Of a stretch of DNA of 64,000 nt, positions 12,601-24,535 are shown one piece after another. Origin of the DNA: Pycnopodia helianthoides (lineage: Eukaryota > Echinodermata > Asteroidea > Forcipulatida > Asteriidae); contig CM063249.1 of the NCBI GenBank assembly GCA_032158295.1, positions 14,674,078-14,738,077 on the forward strand, in the 5' to 3' direction. The position numbers and the translations under genes were made by a program. Position 1 is the stretch's first letter. Each line of letters starts with the position of its first letter. The notes beneath the pieces are model-generated. The model was given only the letters and a program-made list of their open reading frames with translations, had not been told where the DNA came from and did no database searches.

Positions 12601-15582
12601 TAGAATGCTTGTGAGACTCACAGTTTATTGCGATTGCTGAGTCACTGCTGATACACTGGGAGAGAAAAATTAATATGGAACATATGCATGTCTTACCTTT
12701 TAAAATGCTTCTGTATTACCTATAAACTAACCATCGTGTTTCTGTAATTTTCAGGGATGGGTTTAGTGTTCATTGTGTACCCAGAGGCCCTCGCAACCAT
12801 GCCAGCCGCCGGGGTACTGTCCGTTATCTGCTTCCTAATGCTTATTACCCTTGGTCTCGACAGTACGGTAATATAATTTTCTCTTCTCTTTGAATATGTC
12901 ATGACGTTACTCTTTGAACAGTCAATAAGATAAGAAATTACAGAAGAGTCAGATTTTGACCAATCATTATGTAATTCAACCCTGATAGCACATTCTTATA
13001 CATCTCAAAAAACGAAAGTGTATTATATATCATGAACAGTTTGGACTGACTTTCAATTATAACTTGTGCTTCAAGTAGCTTGTTTTTATACCGGGAATGC
13101 TTTGAATGTTCCGATTGGAACACCGACTGTCTTAAACGCGTAACTGAGGAAGAAGGAGCTTCTTTTCCGGTGTACCTCTGGTGTACCTCTAAACCAAGCG
13201 CCCCCATCGACATATTATTCCACATGAGTCGCCTGGAACATAAAGTCCGATTCAAACCAATGGAATGCGTTCGCCGCGGAGTGTGAACATGAACGTTTTC
13301 CGATTGCAGGAATGCCTGGTCTCGGCTTGCCCTTGTAGATAATAGCCACATAAAGGTACACACGCTCTAATCTCATTGTCTCTTTAACAGTTTGGTGGTC
13401 TGGAGTCCATCATCACTGCGTGGAGTGATCAGTTTCCCAGGACCGTTGGCAAACACCGCGCCCTCTTTGTTGCACTTGTTGTATCGTGTTGCTTTCTGGG
13501 CAGTCTCTCGACGGTGACGTATGTAAGTTAACAATAATTCATTTTATCTATATCTTTAAATCAGAGGAAGTTAAAACATAGACCAAAAACGAAGGGAAAA
13601 CGTCCCCAACCCACAAGAACAAACGGCAGATACCATATACAGGATCCAATTGATATATTTCTCCTGAAGACAGACAGAGCACAGGTTCTTCTTATGAGGT
13701 TCTTCGTAGAGCCACCACTTCTTCCATTCAGCTAATTTCCTCTTATCTATATATACCACACAACACCATGCAAAGCTTGAATTCTTACCTGCACGGTTTC
13801 CTTCAAACCAAGGCCTCGACTCTTGATAATGGCCTAGCCATGTTGAAGCGAATATAGCAATATGCATCGCTTCAAAATGGCATAAAAAAGCCACATCTGT
13901 AGCGGAAATAGCCCTATCGTGGGTGATACTTTCTTTATCATGCATACTGTGAATTCAGGGCGGGCAGTACGTGATCGAGTTGTACGATACCTACGCTGTG
14001 GGAGTGACAGTCCTTGCGATCGTAGCCCTGGAGGTTACTGCAGTGTCCTGGTGCTATGGGCTGCGAGCCATGAGTAATGACATCAATGCAATGCTGGGAT
14101 TCAAGCCTGCTGTTTTTTGGCTAGTATGCTGGCAATTTCTGAGCCCTGCTGCTATAATCGTAAGTAGAGTTTGTTTGTGTGTTAATGGCAAGTAAAATTT
14201 GGTGTAAGCCAACACCACCCACCACCACTCTAAACCAGAAAAAACCAGACCAGACCGGATCACACCAAAAAGCAGACTAAACCAGACCAAACATTGACCA
14301 AACTAGACCAAACTGAACACGACCATGTCACACCAGACCTGATCAGACCAAATCAGAAACCACAGCAAACCAGACCAGATCAGGTCAGATCAAACAGAAT
14401 TGTTTGAATGAATAATTCCAAGCGGCTTGGCAGACTTAACCGAATCAGACAAGATCACACCAAACCACACCAAACCAAACCAAACCAAACCAAAGTAAAC
14501 AAAAACAAAACCTTTTCCACACTTACCACACCAGACAAACCGAACTGGACTCGGTACAACTAGGCAAGAAGATGTATTTGATAGACGTTTGTCAGATCAG
14601 ACCACACCAGATCAAACCGAAAAAAATCAAGCCAAACCAGACCAGACCAGACTAAGCCAGATGTGACCAACTCATACAAGAACAGGCCAAACCAAACGAA
14701 ACTATACGGTAAACCACATCAAACTAGACAAAATCAAATCAAATCGTACTAAACAAGATCAGACGAAACCAGACCAGAACAGATCAAACCAAAAGGAATC
14801 AGACCCAGCTATACCACTCCACATCGAACTGGACGGCACCATACCAAAAGCCCAAACCGACCAAGACTCAACCAGATCAAACCAGACCTCCAGGCACCAA
14901 TGACCAAACCAGTTCCAAACCAAAATTGACCAGACCAACCCATCCAAATGTTACCACCAGAAACTGATTTTCCAATTCGTCTATCCAGTTTATCGTCGCT
15001 TTTGGGCTGCTGCACTTTGAACCAATTCCAACCAACCCTCATTGGGCGGACTATCTGGGATGGACTCTCATGGCATCTTCCATCATGTGTGTGCCCCTCT
15101 ACGCTGTATATCTACTTGCTGTTACCCCTGGTACACTCTTAGAGGTAAGGTTCGGCTGAAAATAAAGTGGGACTAGTAGAAATGAAATAATCAAGATATT
15201 CTTATGTTTGTGTACACCATTCCATGACTCGATTTTTATCAGTAAAAGGCAAGTTAAACATGGGTCATCCATAACCTTATTCTGTACATAGACTCTGAAA
15301 TGTTCCCTGCTGAGAGTCAGCGTATTGATTCGGGATCATTCCAATACGCACACCATCGTTTGTGTGTGTCACCAAGGCTCATTTAGAGACATTATTGACA
15401 CAGTGTTGCCGCAAACCTTACTCTTTGTCACAGAAAGTAAAGTTGCCAATTCTACCATATGATCAAACTTAAGAATAATATATAATTTTCGTTTCGTTTT
15501 ACAGCGATTCAAAGCATGTTTCAAACCTCAAGAGAAACCAGACATCCGAGACAACGAGATAACTCCCATAACATACGTATGA
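6264..15582 (+). CDS. SLC6A2/3/4-like: Na+/Cl- dependent monoamine transporter (SLC6 family), complete, 11 exons
   Basis: This 12-TM plasma-membrane symporter would clear a biogenic amine (dopamine, noradrenaline or serotonin) from the extracellular space using Na+ and Cl- gradients. Joined exons: 6264-6615, 8802-8936, 9670-9886, 10527-10800, 11018-11121, 11808-11935, 12755-12867, 13391-13522, 13959-14159, 14989-15144, 15505-15582. They total 1890 nt, giving 629 aa, against about 620-630 for human family members; all junction phases agree. Visible hallmarks are TM1 [10 protein letters not shown] with amine-binding Asp101, KNGGGAFLIPY, EL2 Cys203/Cys212 with N-glycosylation sequons at 204, 219 and 224, Tyr179 in TM3, Ser338 and Asn370 (ion-site positions), and LITLGLDST in TM8. 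TM1 and the TM3 binding site look DAT/NET-like, while TM2 ([12 protein letters not shown]) and TM8 (LGLDST) look SERT-like. The C-terminus TYV fits a class I PDZ ligand. The class is certain; the exact amine is not. Confidence 0.97.
6616..8801 (+). other. SLC6 intron 1
   Basis: Has GTAAGT and TTTCGACAG ends. It holds a full tRNA-derived SINE at about 8203-8546 and otherwise AT-rich sequence. Confidence 0.85.
8203..8546 (-). repeat. tRNA (class II Leu/Ser-type)-derived SINE, long copy
   Basis: Read on the minus strand, the element starts at 8546 with GTGTCGTGGCCGAGCGG (A-box of a class II tRNA), has a variable-arm-like hairpin, and a B-box GGGTTCGAATCC near 8470-8482. A body of about 270 bp follows down to about 8203. 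A diverged relative lies at about 58530-58745, also minus strand. Pol III-transcribed retroposons have this layout. Confidence 0.8.
8802..8936 (+). CDS. SLC6 exon 2: end of TM1, TM2
   Basis: Codes residues 118-162, including [22 protein letters not shown] and the start of IL1. Acceptor TTTCGACAG, donor GTAAGT, phase 1 at both ends. Confidence 0.95.
9670..9886 (+). CDS. SLC6 exon 3: TM3 and extracellular loop 2
   Basis: Codes residues 163-234. TM3 has YVSFYYNT with Val175 and Tyr179 at substrate-site positions. EL2 has the conserved Cys203/Cys212 pair and three sequons (NNT, NRT, NNS). Ends in phase 2 at TATGA|GTAAGT. Confidence 0.95.
9935..10213 (+). repeat. tRNA-derived SINE, family 2, copy A (SLC6 intron 3)
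   Basis: Head has the A-box-like GGTTGGTGTAGTGG and B-box-like GGTTCAAATGAC. A conserved body follows (TTTTTCAGTCCCTGCCTGAT, GGGTTTTCCTCCCAC), then a tail of GAAAT repeats at about 10197-10213. The same family occurs at 29105-29372 (+) and 53940-54130 (-). Confidence 0.8.
10527..10800 (+). CDS. SLC6 exon 4: TM4 and TM5
   Basis: Codes residues 235-326, including [15 protein letters not shown] and LLVRGVTL. Acceptor TTTTCTACAG. It ends in phase 0 at GCG with the atypical donor GTTCGT. The frame and the homology of the next exon ([18 protein letters not shown]) support this junction. Confidence 0.9.
11018..11121 (+). CDS. SLC6 exon 5: TM6
   Basis: Codes residues 327-360, [18 protein letters not shown] then [11 protein letters not shown]. 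The unwound TM6 centre and Ser338 are kept. Ends in phase 2 at AG|GTAAGT. Confidence 0.95.
11122..11807 (+). other. SLC6 intron 5
   Basis: AT-rich, no repeat recognised, standard GTAAGT and TTGACAG ends. Confidence 0.8.
11808..11935 (+). CDS. SLC6 exon 6: TM7
   Basis: Codes residues 361-403: [20 protein letters not shown] and FSVLGYMA, with Asn370 at the Na1/Cl position. Ends in phase 1 at GGG|GTAAGT. Confidence 0.95.
11936..12754 (+). other. SLC6 intron 6
   Basis: Contains long chance ORFs on both strands (for example 12249-12614) but no domain or transposon signature that could be named. Confidence 0.75.
12755..12867 (+). CDS. SLC6 exon 7: EL4 and TM8
   Basis: Codes residues 404-441: [10 protein letters not shown] in EL4 and LITLGLDST in TM8. 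Leu436, Asp439 and Ser440 are the Na2-site positions. Phase 0 at the 3' end, donor GTAATA. Confidence 0.95.
13391..13522 (+). CDS. SLC6 exon 8: end of TM8 and TM9
   Basis: Codes residues 442-485, [11 protein letters not shown] through TM9. Acceptor TTTAACAG, donor GTAAGT, phase 0 at both ends, 44 codons. Confidence 0.95.
13959..14159 (+). CDS. SLC6 exon 9: TM10 and first half of TM11
   Basis: Codes residues 486-552. Contains [20 protein letters not shown] and [11 protein letters not shown]11 is interrupted by the following intron, which is mostly satellite-like. Confidence 0.95.
14205..14945. repeat. Degenerate 5-bp satellite (ACCAG/ACCAA type) in SLC6 intron 9
   Basis: Most of the 829-bp intron is built from ACCAG, ACCAA, ATCAA and GACCA units with obvious 5-bp periodicity, broken near 14400-14450 and 14510-14600 by less regular sequence. 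The strand asymmetry (A and C on +, T and G on -) produces open frames rich in W, S, G, L, V and F on the minus strand, which are not genes. Confidence 0.9.
14989..15144 (+). CDS. SLC6 exon 10: TM11 end and TM12
   Basis: Codes residues 553-604: second half of TM11, [16 protein letters not shown] and TM12, ending VTPGTLLE. Acceptor CTATCCAG, donor GTAAGG, phase 0 at both ends. Confidence 0.95.
15505..15582 (+). CDS. SLC6 exon 11: C-terminal tail and stop
   Basis: Codes 25 residues (RFKACFKP to ITYV) and TGA. The basic start matches the membrane-proximal C-tail of the family; the final T-Y-V fits a class I PDZ ligand. Confidence 0.93.
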   Translation, partial: RFKACFKPQEKPDIRDNEITPITYV

Positions 15583-16096
15583 GCTTCATCCAGCCAATCC
15601 ATACCTAAAACCATTCACCAGTAGACATGAAGACATCTTGGTTGTGTCTCTTAAATGCCATGGTACTAAATACATAAACGTTAAAAAGGTGCCAGCCTAT
15701 TCTCTCAGCTCAGCAGGGCGGTCGGTATGTATAAGTTGTGTCCATGCGCACGCAACACATGCAACTCCAGATGTCATTTTAGTACGGTGTTGGTAACTGG
15801 TTTCCATCTTGTTGTTACTGAATAGTTATATGAACTGATTGAGCAGCAATGTCTCTTAGTCTTATATAATTGTGAGTTCTTACCCCATGGTTCCATTTTG
15901 TCAATTTAGAAATCAAATTTTCGCCCGGTGGGTTCCTCCGCATTGCACAAGCCCGAGTTTCGAGAGGTTGTCTATTTATATTGTTCCCTTTAATACTGCG
16001 AATGAAGTTGTGCACAAAAGTAAGTTAATTTCAACAGAGGGCGCTGATACAGTCTTTTTCGATCCAAGGTTGCGCCACACTAAATGCTAAATGCTA

Positions 16097-16102
16097 AATA
16101 AA
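16097..16102 (+). terminator. Candidate poly(A) signal AATAAA of the SLC6 gene
   Basis: A good AATAAA after the transporter stop, about 515 nt downstream. The true cleavage site is unknown and other AATAAA words follow. Confidence 0.4.
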
Positions 16103-18029
16103 AAAATAATTACAAATATTAAAAAAATATGTAAGCCTCTTGAAATCATGTCAAATGCACTTGCTGACAACCAATAAGTAGGTTAGCCGTTGAATTTTTG
16201 GGCTGTGCTCATCCTAAATTAAAACACCCCTAAACGAGTAAACCAGCCAGATCCATATTGGAACTTTCAATGTGGAAGAAGGGCCCTTCGTTTGTCAGCA
16301 AAATAGGGCCACTTTCAACAAACCATAAAAACCATGACATTCAAATCTCTACAATGAATTACAGAACAAGTTGTGGGATTACGTTTATTCATGCTTGGTG
16401 CATTATTTTGTCCGCTATTCAGTGTAGCGCTGCACCTCCAAGTAACAAGATTTACGCCCTCTCTCGATGAACCATATACCATAATCACTCTGAGGCTCGG
16501 GTGGTCTTGAGTTCAGACAATACCGAGGTTACGCTGCAGTCATTGGCCCTGTTTTTATTTTAGTTCAATGTAAATTAGATAATCAAATTGTTCCACATTA
16601 GTCATGTTTTCAACGGTGTTTTGATATATATTTATATCTGAAATACTGTTAACACAACCCTATTTGTGTAATATTAATGCTGTTTAATGTTTATAATTAT
16701 AGTATAATTATTATACTTTTGTGATGTCTGATATGGAATAGGTGTCAGAGTTGTGGCTTCATCAGTGAGTGAGTGAAACTCATGGTGGTTTCCCCAATAT
16801 ATTTACGGAAGCTTAAGGCGACCATCCGTGTCTCCCATTTTTACAGAACTTTCAAGACTTTTGCGTATTCGAACATTTCGATTTTGTTGAAAATACTATT
16901 GCTGGATAGCAAAAGTCACCTTTTCTGCTTTTAGATTAATGTTTGTCTGTAAGGGGGGGGGGTCTTTGGTGGGTTTGGGTCGCACACCACCTGTGACATT
17001 TTGTGTGTGCCACATAGAGAGGAGAGTCTCTTTGGCAGTTTTACCTGCTTGTTGTTTTATGGTTAAAGCAGGAAATCCTACCGACTGATTTCAAGCATCA
17101 AATGGCACTTCCAAAAACTATTTTAACCACCAATTTCTTTCTGCATGCATCGCCCCTGCAGGCAATTCTCTCAATGTAAACATGACCCATCACAGACCGC
17201 AAAAGGGTGGGTTCTTTCTTTCAAGAGCTCGTTTAGTTTAACAGTCGCGAACAAAACCACAACCTCGTACTTTGAAGTTATTTAGGTTATTGGTCGGGAA
17301 AGAGGTTAACGTGTGACATTCTGTTCTAATTACAAAACCCTTGTTACAGAGTATATTAAACTGGCTCTCTCGGTTAAGAGTGGCTGCGATAAGTTCAACA
17401 GAGTAAAAACATTACAGGGTTTGGTTTTGTAAACCTTGATTTTCTGCTCCGTTAAATCACGTCAGAACGGATTATTGTGAAACACAAAGAAAGACAAAAG
17501 AACGCAAAAGTTCAGTGGAAGGATCAGGAGACAGTCAGCCGTCGTTCACTGATGCATTCAACCGCAACCGCATGCGGATTTGTTCTTGTTGATAAACCAC
17601 AGTTCACGGAAACTGCTTATTGAAGCGGTAACATGAAACAATCATACGGAGAAAACGCGTCATATTTTGCACAATAATGCACACATTTTCTTTAGGTAGA
17701 AGGCAGTGAAGTAAGTTGGTCCATGCTGAATAGCGGGAGAGTGTTTAAAAAAATAATAAAACAAACTTGTATAATAATGTTTATATGTTTTACTCTATAG
17801 TTGAGTCACATCTAAAATGGTCTTTTCCGAAAACTCTTACAATGCAAAGTACTGGGTTAGTAAATATCACGCATATGACGTCATTTGAATAGGGCGCCCT
17901 CGCCTAGAGTTCAAATGACGGTTGTTCATTGGCCAATCCTATGCGCCGTGCGTGTAAATCTCTGTTTTTCTATATTTTCATTAACGGTTTACCTCTAAGA
18001 TGGCGGCTGATTGACGTCAATGCACAAGG

Positions 18030-18535
18030 TTCATTGGTTCGAGACTCTAAAAACAACCGTCGAGTCATTATTGATCTGGATTCCCGTGGGACCTAGCTGA
18101 CCCAGAATCTGTGTACATAATGTGTTACATCCCCTGGGTATACGCAAATGTTGGGTAGGTGGTACTGACTGTTCCACACAATCCAACATACATTGTAAAT
18201 GTTTTCTGTGCATTTACAATGATTTTTTTATATATAAATGACCTCCCGTCTTAGATATGTGGAATGGTCTTATCTGGGATGTCAGGGAACTTGAGTCCCA
18301 CAGGTCATTACACTTTTGAGATTATGCTATTTTAATCAATGTGTGGAGCACATCTGTCCACCTCCTCCTCAGTAAAGGGTTTTAAACTGACGAAGAATCT
18401 GAGTTAAATTCATAAAAAAAAAAACAGTTTCCGGGTCAGCCTGACCCAGAAACGGGTCAGGCAATGGGCCAGGTCCCCTGGGACCCAGAATCCGGGTCAA
18501 GTTCTGACCGATATTTTTTTCGCGTGTAAAGTTCG
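18030..18535. repeat. GGGTCA/TGACCC repeat family, two fragments
   Basis: 18030-18110 and 18385-18535 share CTGACCCAGAA and GGGACC/GGGTCA words with 43605-43755 and 45285-45509. The first fragment begins with the ACTCTAAAAAC start seen at those other copies. The most complete copy, 45285-45509, has inverted ends. Confidence 0.65.
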
Positions 18536-21500
18536 TTGTTATCAGTACAAAACCAGTCATCCAACTTGCACAAAATCCCTGGAAAAAGTTGCATGTGTTC
18601 TAACCCGTTACTTATTCTTGTTTCACTAAAACGGAGTCTTCTCCGGATTCGATGAAGTTTTCATATAGGTTGGTGTGTTAAATGCACACCAACCAGAGGA
18701 TTGCCTTTCATTTACTCTCATTCCAAAAAAGAAACCAACATTGTTCAACTACTTCCAAAGGGTACATTGTATATTTTTTTGGAAGTGTTGGTCAAATTCC
18801 TAGTAACAGCACTTGCAGTGTCAATCGTCTATGACTATGAATTCTATGACAGTTGACCACGCCCATCTTGTCCGTCCACGCACTCTGCATTAATGTGATT
18901 CTTTGCGGGGCTGTAGACACGGTCATTGACCACTGAAGCAAACACACTTTTATTGACAGCTAGTCTTCTCTTGATATCTATGGTTTATTGATCCTTGAAG
19001 CATTCGGGACATTGTGTCACATCATAACGGTCTATGTTTAACAGTTATTTCAGATAGTTAGATGCTCATTAACTATTCTTTTGTAATGTCACAGTTGGAG
19101 TTAAGTCAAGTTTGGTGTAGCAAAACAACGATTGACATACCCTGCAAAAACAAACTAGTTTATAGTTTACTAAAATTCTTCCGAACAAACCAAATCAATT
19201 AAAAATAAGGCGATTGCTATACAAAAAACAAAATTGTATGCTGCATTGCGAAGGTTTAGATGATCTTAATTGCAAATTGTGCCTATCCAAGAGGGGACGA
19301 CTGCAACCGACACAGGTCTGTAAGAACCAAACTAAAACGTTTGATGAACTACTTGAAGACAAAAAAGAACGAAGGTTGAATAGTTCGGCGTATGCCACCC
19401 GATGTCTGGTCAATTACTGGATGGTTTAAACTATAGGCCTATGTATTTATATTATGATGATAGCTGTACGTTTTTGTGAAACTTGAAGCCGACCATAAAG
19501 TAAGCATTGCGTACTAATTCCCTACGTCCTATTTCGGTCCCAAACGGCGTAACGCACCACGTTTAAAACAAAAATATTACATAAAATCCACTGCAGGAAT
19601 AACATTTGCCATCACGATTGTCCCAAGGACTATAATGACATCTTGTCATGTAGCCCAGTCACCTTGCAGATGCCCAAACATCAGAATAAAAATCACATAA
19701 ATCAATGACTATGTTGATTGCATTTCGGAGGGTTGAACTTTCTGAATGTCCCATTCGTAACTGCGCGAATGCTTGAACTTTACCTATAATTATGAACATC
19801 AAGCGTTTTGATGAAATCGTGACTTTCGGTTTAAATGTAATGAGTGTGTTGGGGATGTGTGAACGAGCTTGTCCTCCGACCAAATAAGAAGGCCGAGCAT
19901 TCCTTGAAGGAGTTAGAATTGTGTTCCCATGATTAGTGTAATTTATTCTTTTCACGAAAAAACACAGATTAGGAGGCCCTCGAAAGGTAGAGCAACCTTG
20001 AGTCTCTGATGTTTCTCAGAGGAGGGGAAACGACGGCTGTATAATTAAACTGTAAAATACGCAACAATAAATTCCTTTCAATTCAATGGATTTTGATTTC
20101 TTGTTGACAATAACAATTACTTGTATGAATCAATAGAAGTATAGGCATGATTGATCATATCGAATACTTATAATCAATTAAACATTTATTTTTAGACCTT
20201 ACGGGAAAATTGCAAGTAATGAAGATGTAATGGCTAGAGCATGTAATTACATGTAAACTACATGTTGTTGAAGAACAGCGATTGTAGCTTCACTCTGACA
20301 CGTTAATACACGTAAGTACCGGTAGTCATTGTAAAGATCATTTTGAATGATTGCAATTATGACACTAGATTTGTTACTAGCCCAGATTTAACATCTGGCC
20401 GTGCTTCTTCATGTGTGTCATTTTGGTTTGTACCTATGTATTCTTCATAACTATTGTTTACGTCAGAGTGAAATATATGTATGACCAGCCAAGCGAAACA
20501 AAACAGTTTTAAGGTTCAACATCGGATCATTTGTTGAATGTCGACAACATCCGTAGGATTTCGATTGTTTTGTTATTAAGCCAATAGACCATGTAGCTTG
20601 AAATCCCATAATCAATGAGCCTGGTATTCCTGTGGGCAAAATTTGTACTCAGCTATTGCAAGACTGTACGTTTTTATTGATTTTTAATGCGAAGATTGAC
20701 GTCACATCTAAAAACTTATTCAGCTGCTATTTTGTTATCCTTATGTTATGGACAGTAATTACGATACACAAATAATTTAACATAGTTAGGATTTGATAAT
20801 TGTTTTAGGTGTTATTGATTTTTTTTTTTCAGAGACCGTTTGTGAGTAAATCAAACCTGAATTATCTGTACAAATAATTATATTAATTATATTAATTTTG
20901 AAGTGTAAGTTATATTTAAATGGTGTTGTCTACAGCCAAGTGAGAACTATTTATAAATTGTTCAACAGAATGTATCGTATAGGAAATGTGGTATACTCTA
21001 AAACTATATATCAACTGAAAGACTAATATTTATAGTTAACTCTATTTATTAGTAGTTTTGTGAAAGATGAATTGTTTGAAAAGCAAACTTCTAAGTGATA
21101 AAGTACCCTTTTAAGCAGTGGAAAGCGTATGTTTTAATGTTCATTCGTAACGTAAATAAACGAATAAATGAATATGCATGAGTCTTTTTAAAGAAGTGAC
21201 GCCCCTCTGATCTTGTTAGACCTTGCTCGGGTTTAAATCTTATCGACCGTAATGTAGTTCTCTCTTTAGTTCAATCTCCTTGAGTTTCAAAAGCGTTGAC
21301 CATTTGACCCTGAAGTAAGGCCATGGGGTCGCAAAGGAAGGGGACGGTATACAAAAACACTTATTGATTGGGTTTAACATAAGTTGGCGATAGTATGCAA
21401 AGTACAATCACCGTCCGCTTCTTGTTTTCAACAAACCATACAAGTGAACATTTCATTAAAGGTATTATACATGACTGGTATGGATAAAAAAAACAAAATT

Positions 21501-22469
21501 GTTTAACTTTAGTCTGAAAGCTTACCGATTATGAAGTTCATACTAGAACAATATTTTCAGTGAAAAATATCCTTCTAAAATGAGGTCATATTCGAGAAAA
21601 CTGTATCGGAACACCCCCCCCCCAAAAAAAAAACACCCCAAGCAACAACAACAACAAAAACGAAACGAAATTGATTTCGGTTAGTTACAACCTAAATTAA
21701 GGACAATGTGTTAACATGCTGAAAATTGTGAATGGTTTTTCACTATTTTCTCCTGACTCGCATAACGGACTAAGCCCACATTTTCACAGGTTTGGTATTT
21801 CATGTAGGCCCACATGGTTGAACACACAAAACATGCACACTGCATGTGACTCTTTTGTGAGTGAGCTCTACCAATCCTGTATAATACCTTTAAAAGTAAA
21901 CAAAAGACACTGCGCTCACGTTTTCAAGAAACAACGCAAAACGATCTACAGTTTTTTTTTTACGGAATGGTTTATTGCACGCAAGGTATTCAAGAGTAAA
22001 TTAAAACTCAATTTAGTGGAAAGTGACAGAAAGACGTGATTATCAGAAGGACGTATCAGAAGGATACCATTATTTGGTTGCAGCAGTGTTATAAACGGAT
22101 TTTGTTGTATACTTTTAATATTGAACAATTATATTTGTTTGCCTATGTGACGCCGTCGGCAAGTTCTCCTAAAAATTAATTTGAAAGGATGTATTCCTCT
22201 CAACCAAATGGACATTTTTATTTGAACTTTGGGTTACCGTACACGTTGATTGAAAGAGCGGCTCTAAGGTGCTCTGAAATACATGTTTCAAGTGTAAAAT
22301 ACTTATTATCCGGTATCTACGATGTCTACTCGGCCATAAAAAGGTATATAACTAAAATATTGAGAGCATCCCCCGCCGCTCTTTAACGCCTAAAGGAAAC
22401 TAAAACAGGGCCCAGTAGTACAGCAGATATAGGAATGGGATTGTACCTTTGAGGATATACCAGCAAGGA

Positions 22470-22740
22470 ATGTAGCACACAGCCGGAGTATGTCAGGAGA
22501 GAGATATGTGGTTATAGGACCATCACAGATTTGAATTTTGAAAAAATATATTAGGTAGAATAACATGCAATCGCAGCTACTTTGAAATTCGTAAAAATTG
22601 CGTGTTATTCTACTCGTATTTTTCCCAAAATTGAAATTTGCTATGGCCAGCCCTATAGCTAAATCTTCCTCATGACATACTCTGACCGTATGCCAAATTC
22701 CATGCTTGTGTCATCAAAGGCACAGTTCCCCCAAATCTGC
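22470..22740. repeat. Foldback-like repeat
   Basis: GTAGAATAACATGCAAT (about 22557-22573) and ATTGCGTGTTATTCTAC (about 22597-22613) form an inverted pair. Outer segments around 22486-22510 and 22665-22690 (GACATACTC) are also inverted. Part of the outer segment recurs at about 45800-45910. Confidence 0.55.
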
Positions 22741-24535
22741 CCACTACATTGTTTGAATATAACGTGCGATATTTGCATATAGTCTAATATATTGTAATGA
22801 GTGATGTAACACTACAAAATTATCGACGAATACTTAAGCAGGATTATTTAGTTGGAAAATTGCCATTTCTACTACTGACTTTGGAAAGAATAAGTCAGCC
22901 TGACCACCTAATCCCTTAATCCGCTCAGCTTTTGAATAAATTCCTCCATGTTATAAAGAACTGTTTATGATGTGTTTTCACCAGTATGTCACCAGACTCA
23001 TGGACTCTCTCCCATGGTGGTTGGTTGAGAGGGGAGGGGGTGGTTCCAGTTGGTTCGACTCTTGGTGGTAATGTGCAAGAACGAAGCAAACGCACAGAAA
23101 AACACACTCATTCAGTCGTCGTTATTTCTGAACCGCCATAAATTTTAGCCACCATAATCGTCGTGTTTACGATAACTAACTCAGAGTGTTGTTGTTATTA
23201 ATAGCAAAAAATCCGCTGGTATTGTACGCAGGATATGGTTATTGAGCTACAAACTCTGCTTCAAATTGCTTTTCAAAACGTGGTCGTGTTTTGAGAATAT
23301 CAAAAGCTGACTGTTATAAAGGTTTGAGACTCAGAATGAGCCATGAATAATATGTATTAAGGTAAGAACTACAATGGCAGGAGTAGGCTTTTGTATATTC
23401 ATTCTACAATGATCAGTCTTTAGCAGTTAGAAAGTAACAGGAGCAACTAACACTAACAGCTTAACTGTCGTTGGGTAAATTGACGCTTGGTTAAATATCT
23501 AAAAAGCTTACAACTTATACCTTATATCTTATAAATACACACCAGATTTGGCTAATAAGAATCATATATTGAACAATTATTAACAAAGCTGTTAATCTAT
23601 AACAAGCTTAAAGATTTTATGTATGAACAAGGAGTTATAATAACGAAACAACACCATTGTGTTGTCCAAAGAAAGACGGACTCTTAGCACATCCGTGGTC
23701 TAAACTGTCCTTTTAACATTGTCTTTCGCGTAGGCGGGGATTTAGCTAACAATTATGTCAGAGTTTATTAATATTATGACTCGTGCCAATTATGAGCAGC
23801 AAATTTGCATTTTGATAACTTTCACTTTCTTTACAATATTCTATGAGATAAGTCATGAGTATCCCATAATCAGTGAAGGATTCAGTTCATTATAAGCATG
23901 AGTTAGCATAGCCCGCGCAATAAACATTCAGAAAACACTTTCCTTTTAGCGCAGGGTAGCAAGAAGCTGCATAAAAATAGTCATACCGGACTGAGCATAG
24001 CTGTGTAACCCATGAAGGTGTCATCTCAATACGCATGAGCGACAGCAATTTGACTTGTTCTAAAGCACAATTAGTTACATCATGGAGGAAAGAAACATGG
24101 TTATATAATCTTTGCATATTCTAGCAAACTTAACGTTTCTTGTATCAAGCCAGGTGGAACCCACCTACACGTATAGGTATTTCGATTTCGTCATGTTTAT
24201 AGGCTGAGTGAGGGCCATTTGTCAATACGAAATGACGCATCAAAATAACCCCTATGCTATTGTTATGTCCCAAACAAAGGACCTTCACGCATGTCCCCAC
24301 AGTGCGTTCGTTCCATAACACCTGCACAGCTAGCCGAGCAGGGAAACGCTTCATAGACTCGGGCTACAGTACAAGTGTAAAGACGTCCACTTCAACTCAG
24401 TGAAAACAATCCAGGAAACGACGTCTTACTGTGGAGAAAAACCGAACAGACTCCCGTTGGAGTTTGAGACACGAGTACACACCGGTACCGGTAATGGAAC
24501 CAAACATACACTTGGATATTTCATGGAGGTAGAAT

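Larger units (their letters stand above)
16103..24530. other. Spacer after the transporter gene
   Basis: No exon was recognised on either strand. It contains members of a GGGTCA-rich repeat (18030-18110, 18385-18535), a short hairpin at 18191-18221, a foldback-like repeat at about 22470-22740, and poly(C)/poly(A) tracts near 21608-21640. Part of it may be 3' UTR. Confidence 0.6.

Noticed and set aside
12222..12614. ORFs of 94 and 121 codons on opposite strands in transporter intron 6
   Set aside because: No domain, no splice signals, and they overlap each other; probably chance or an old repeat.
14054..15042. Minus-strand ORFs rich in W, S, G, L, V and F across intron 9
   Set aside because: They are translations of the ACCAG-type satellite, with no start context or homology.
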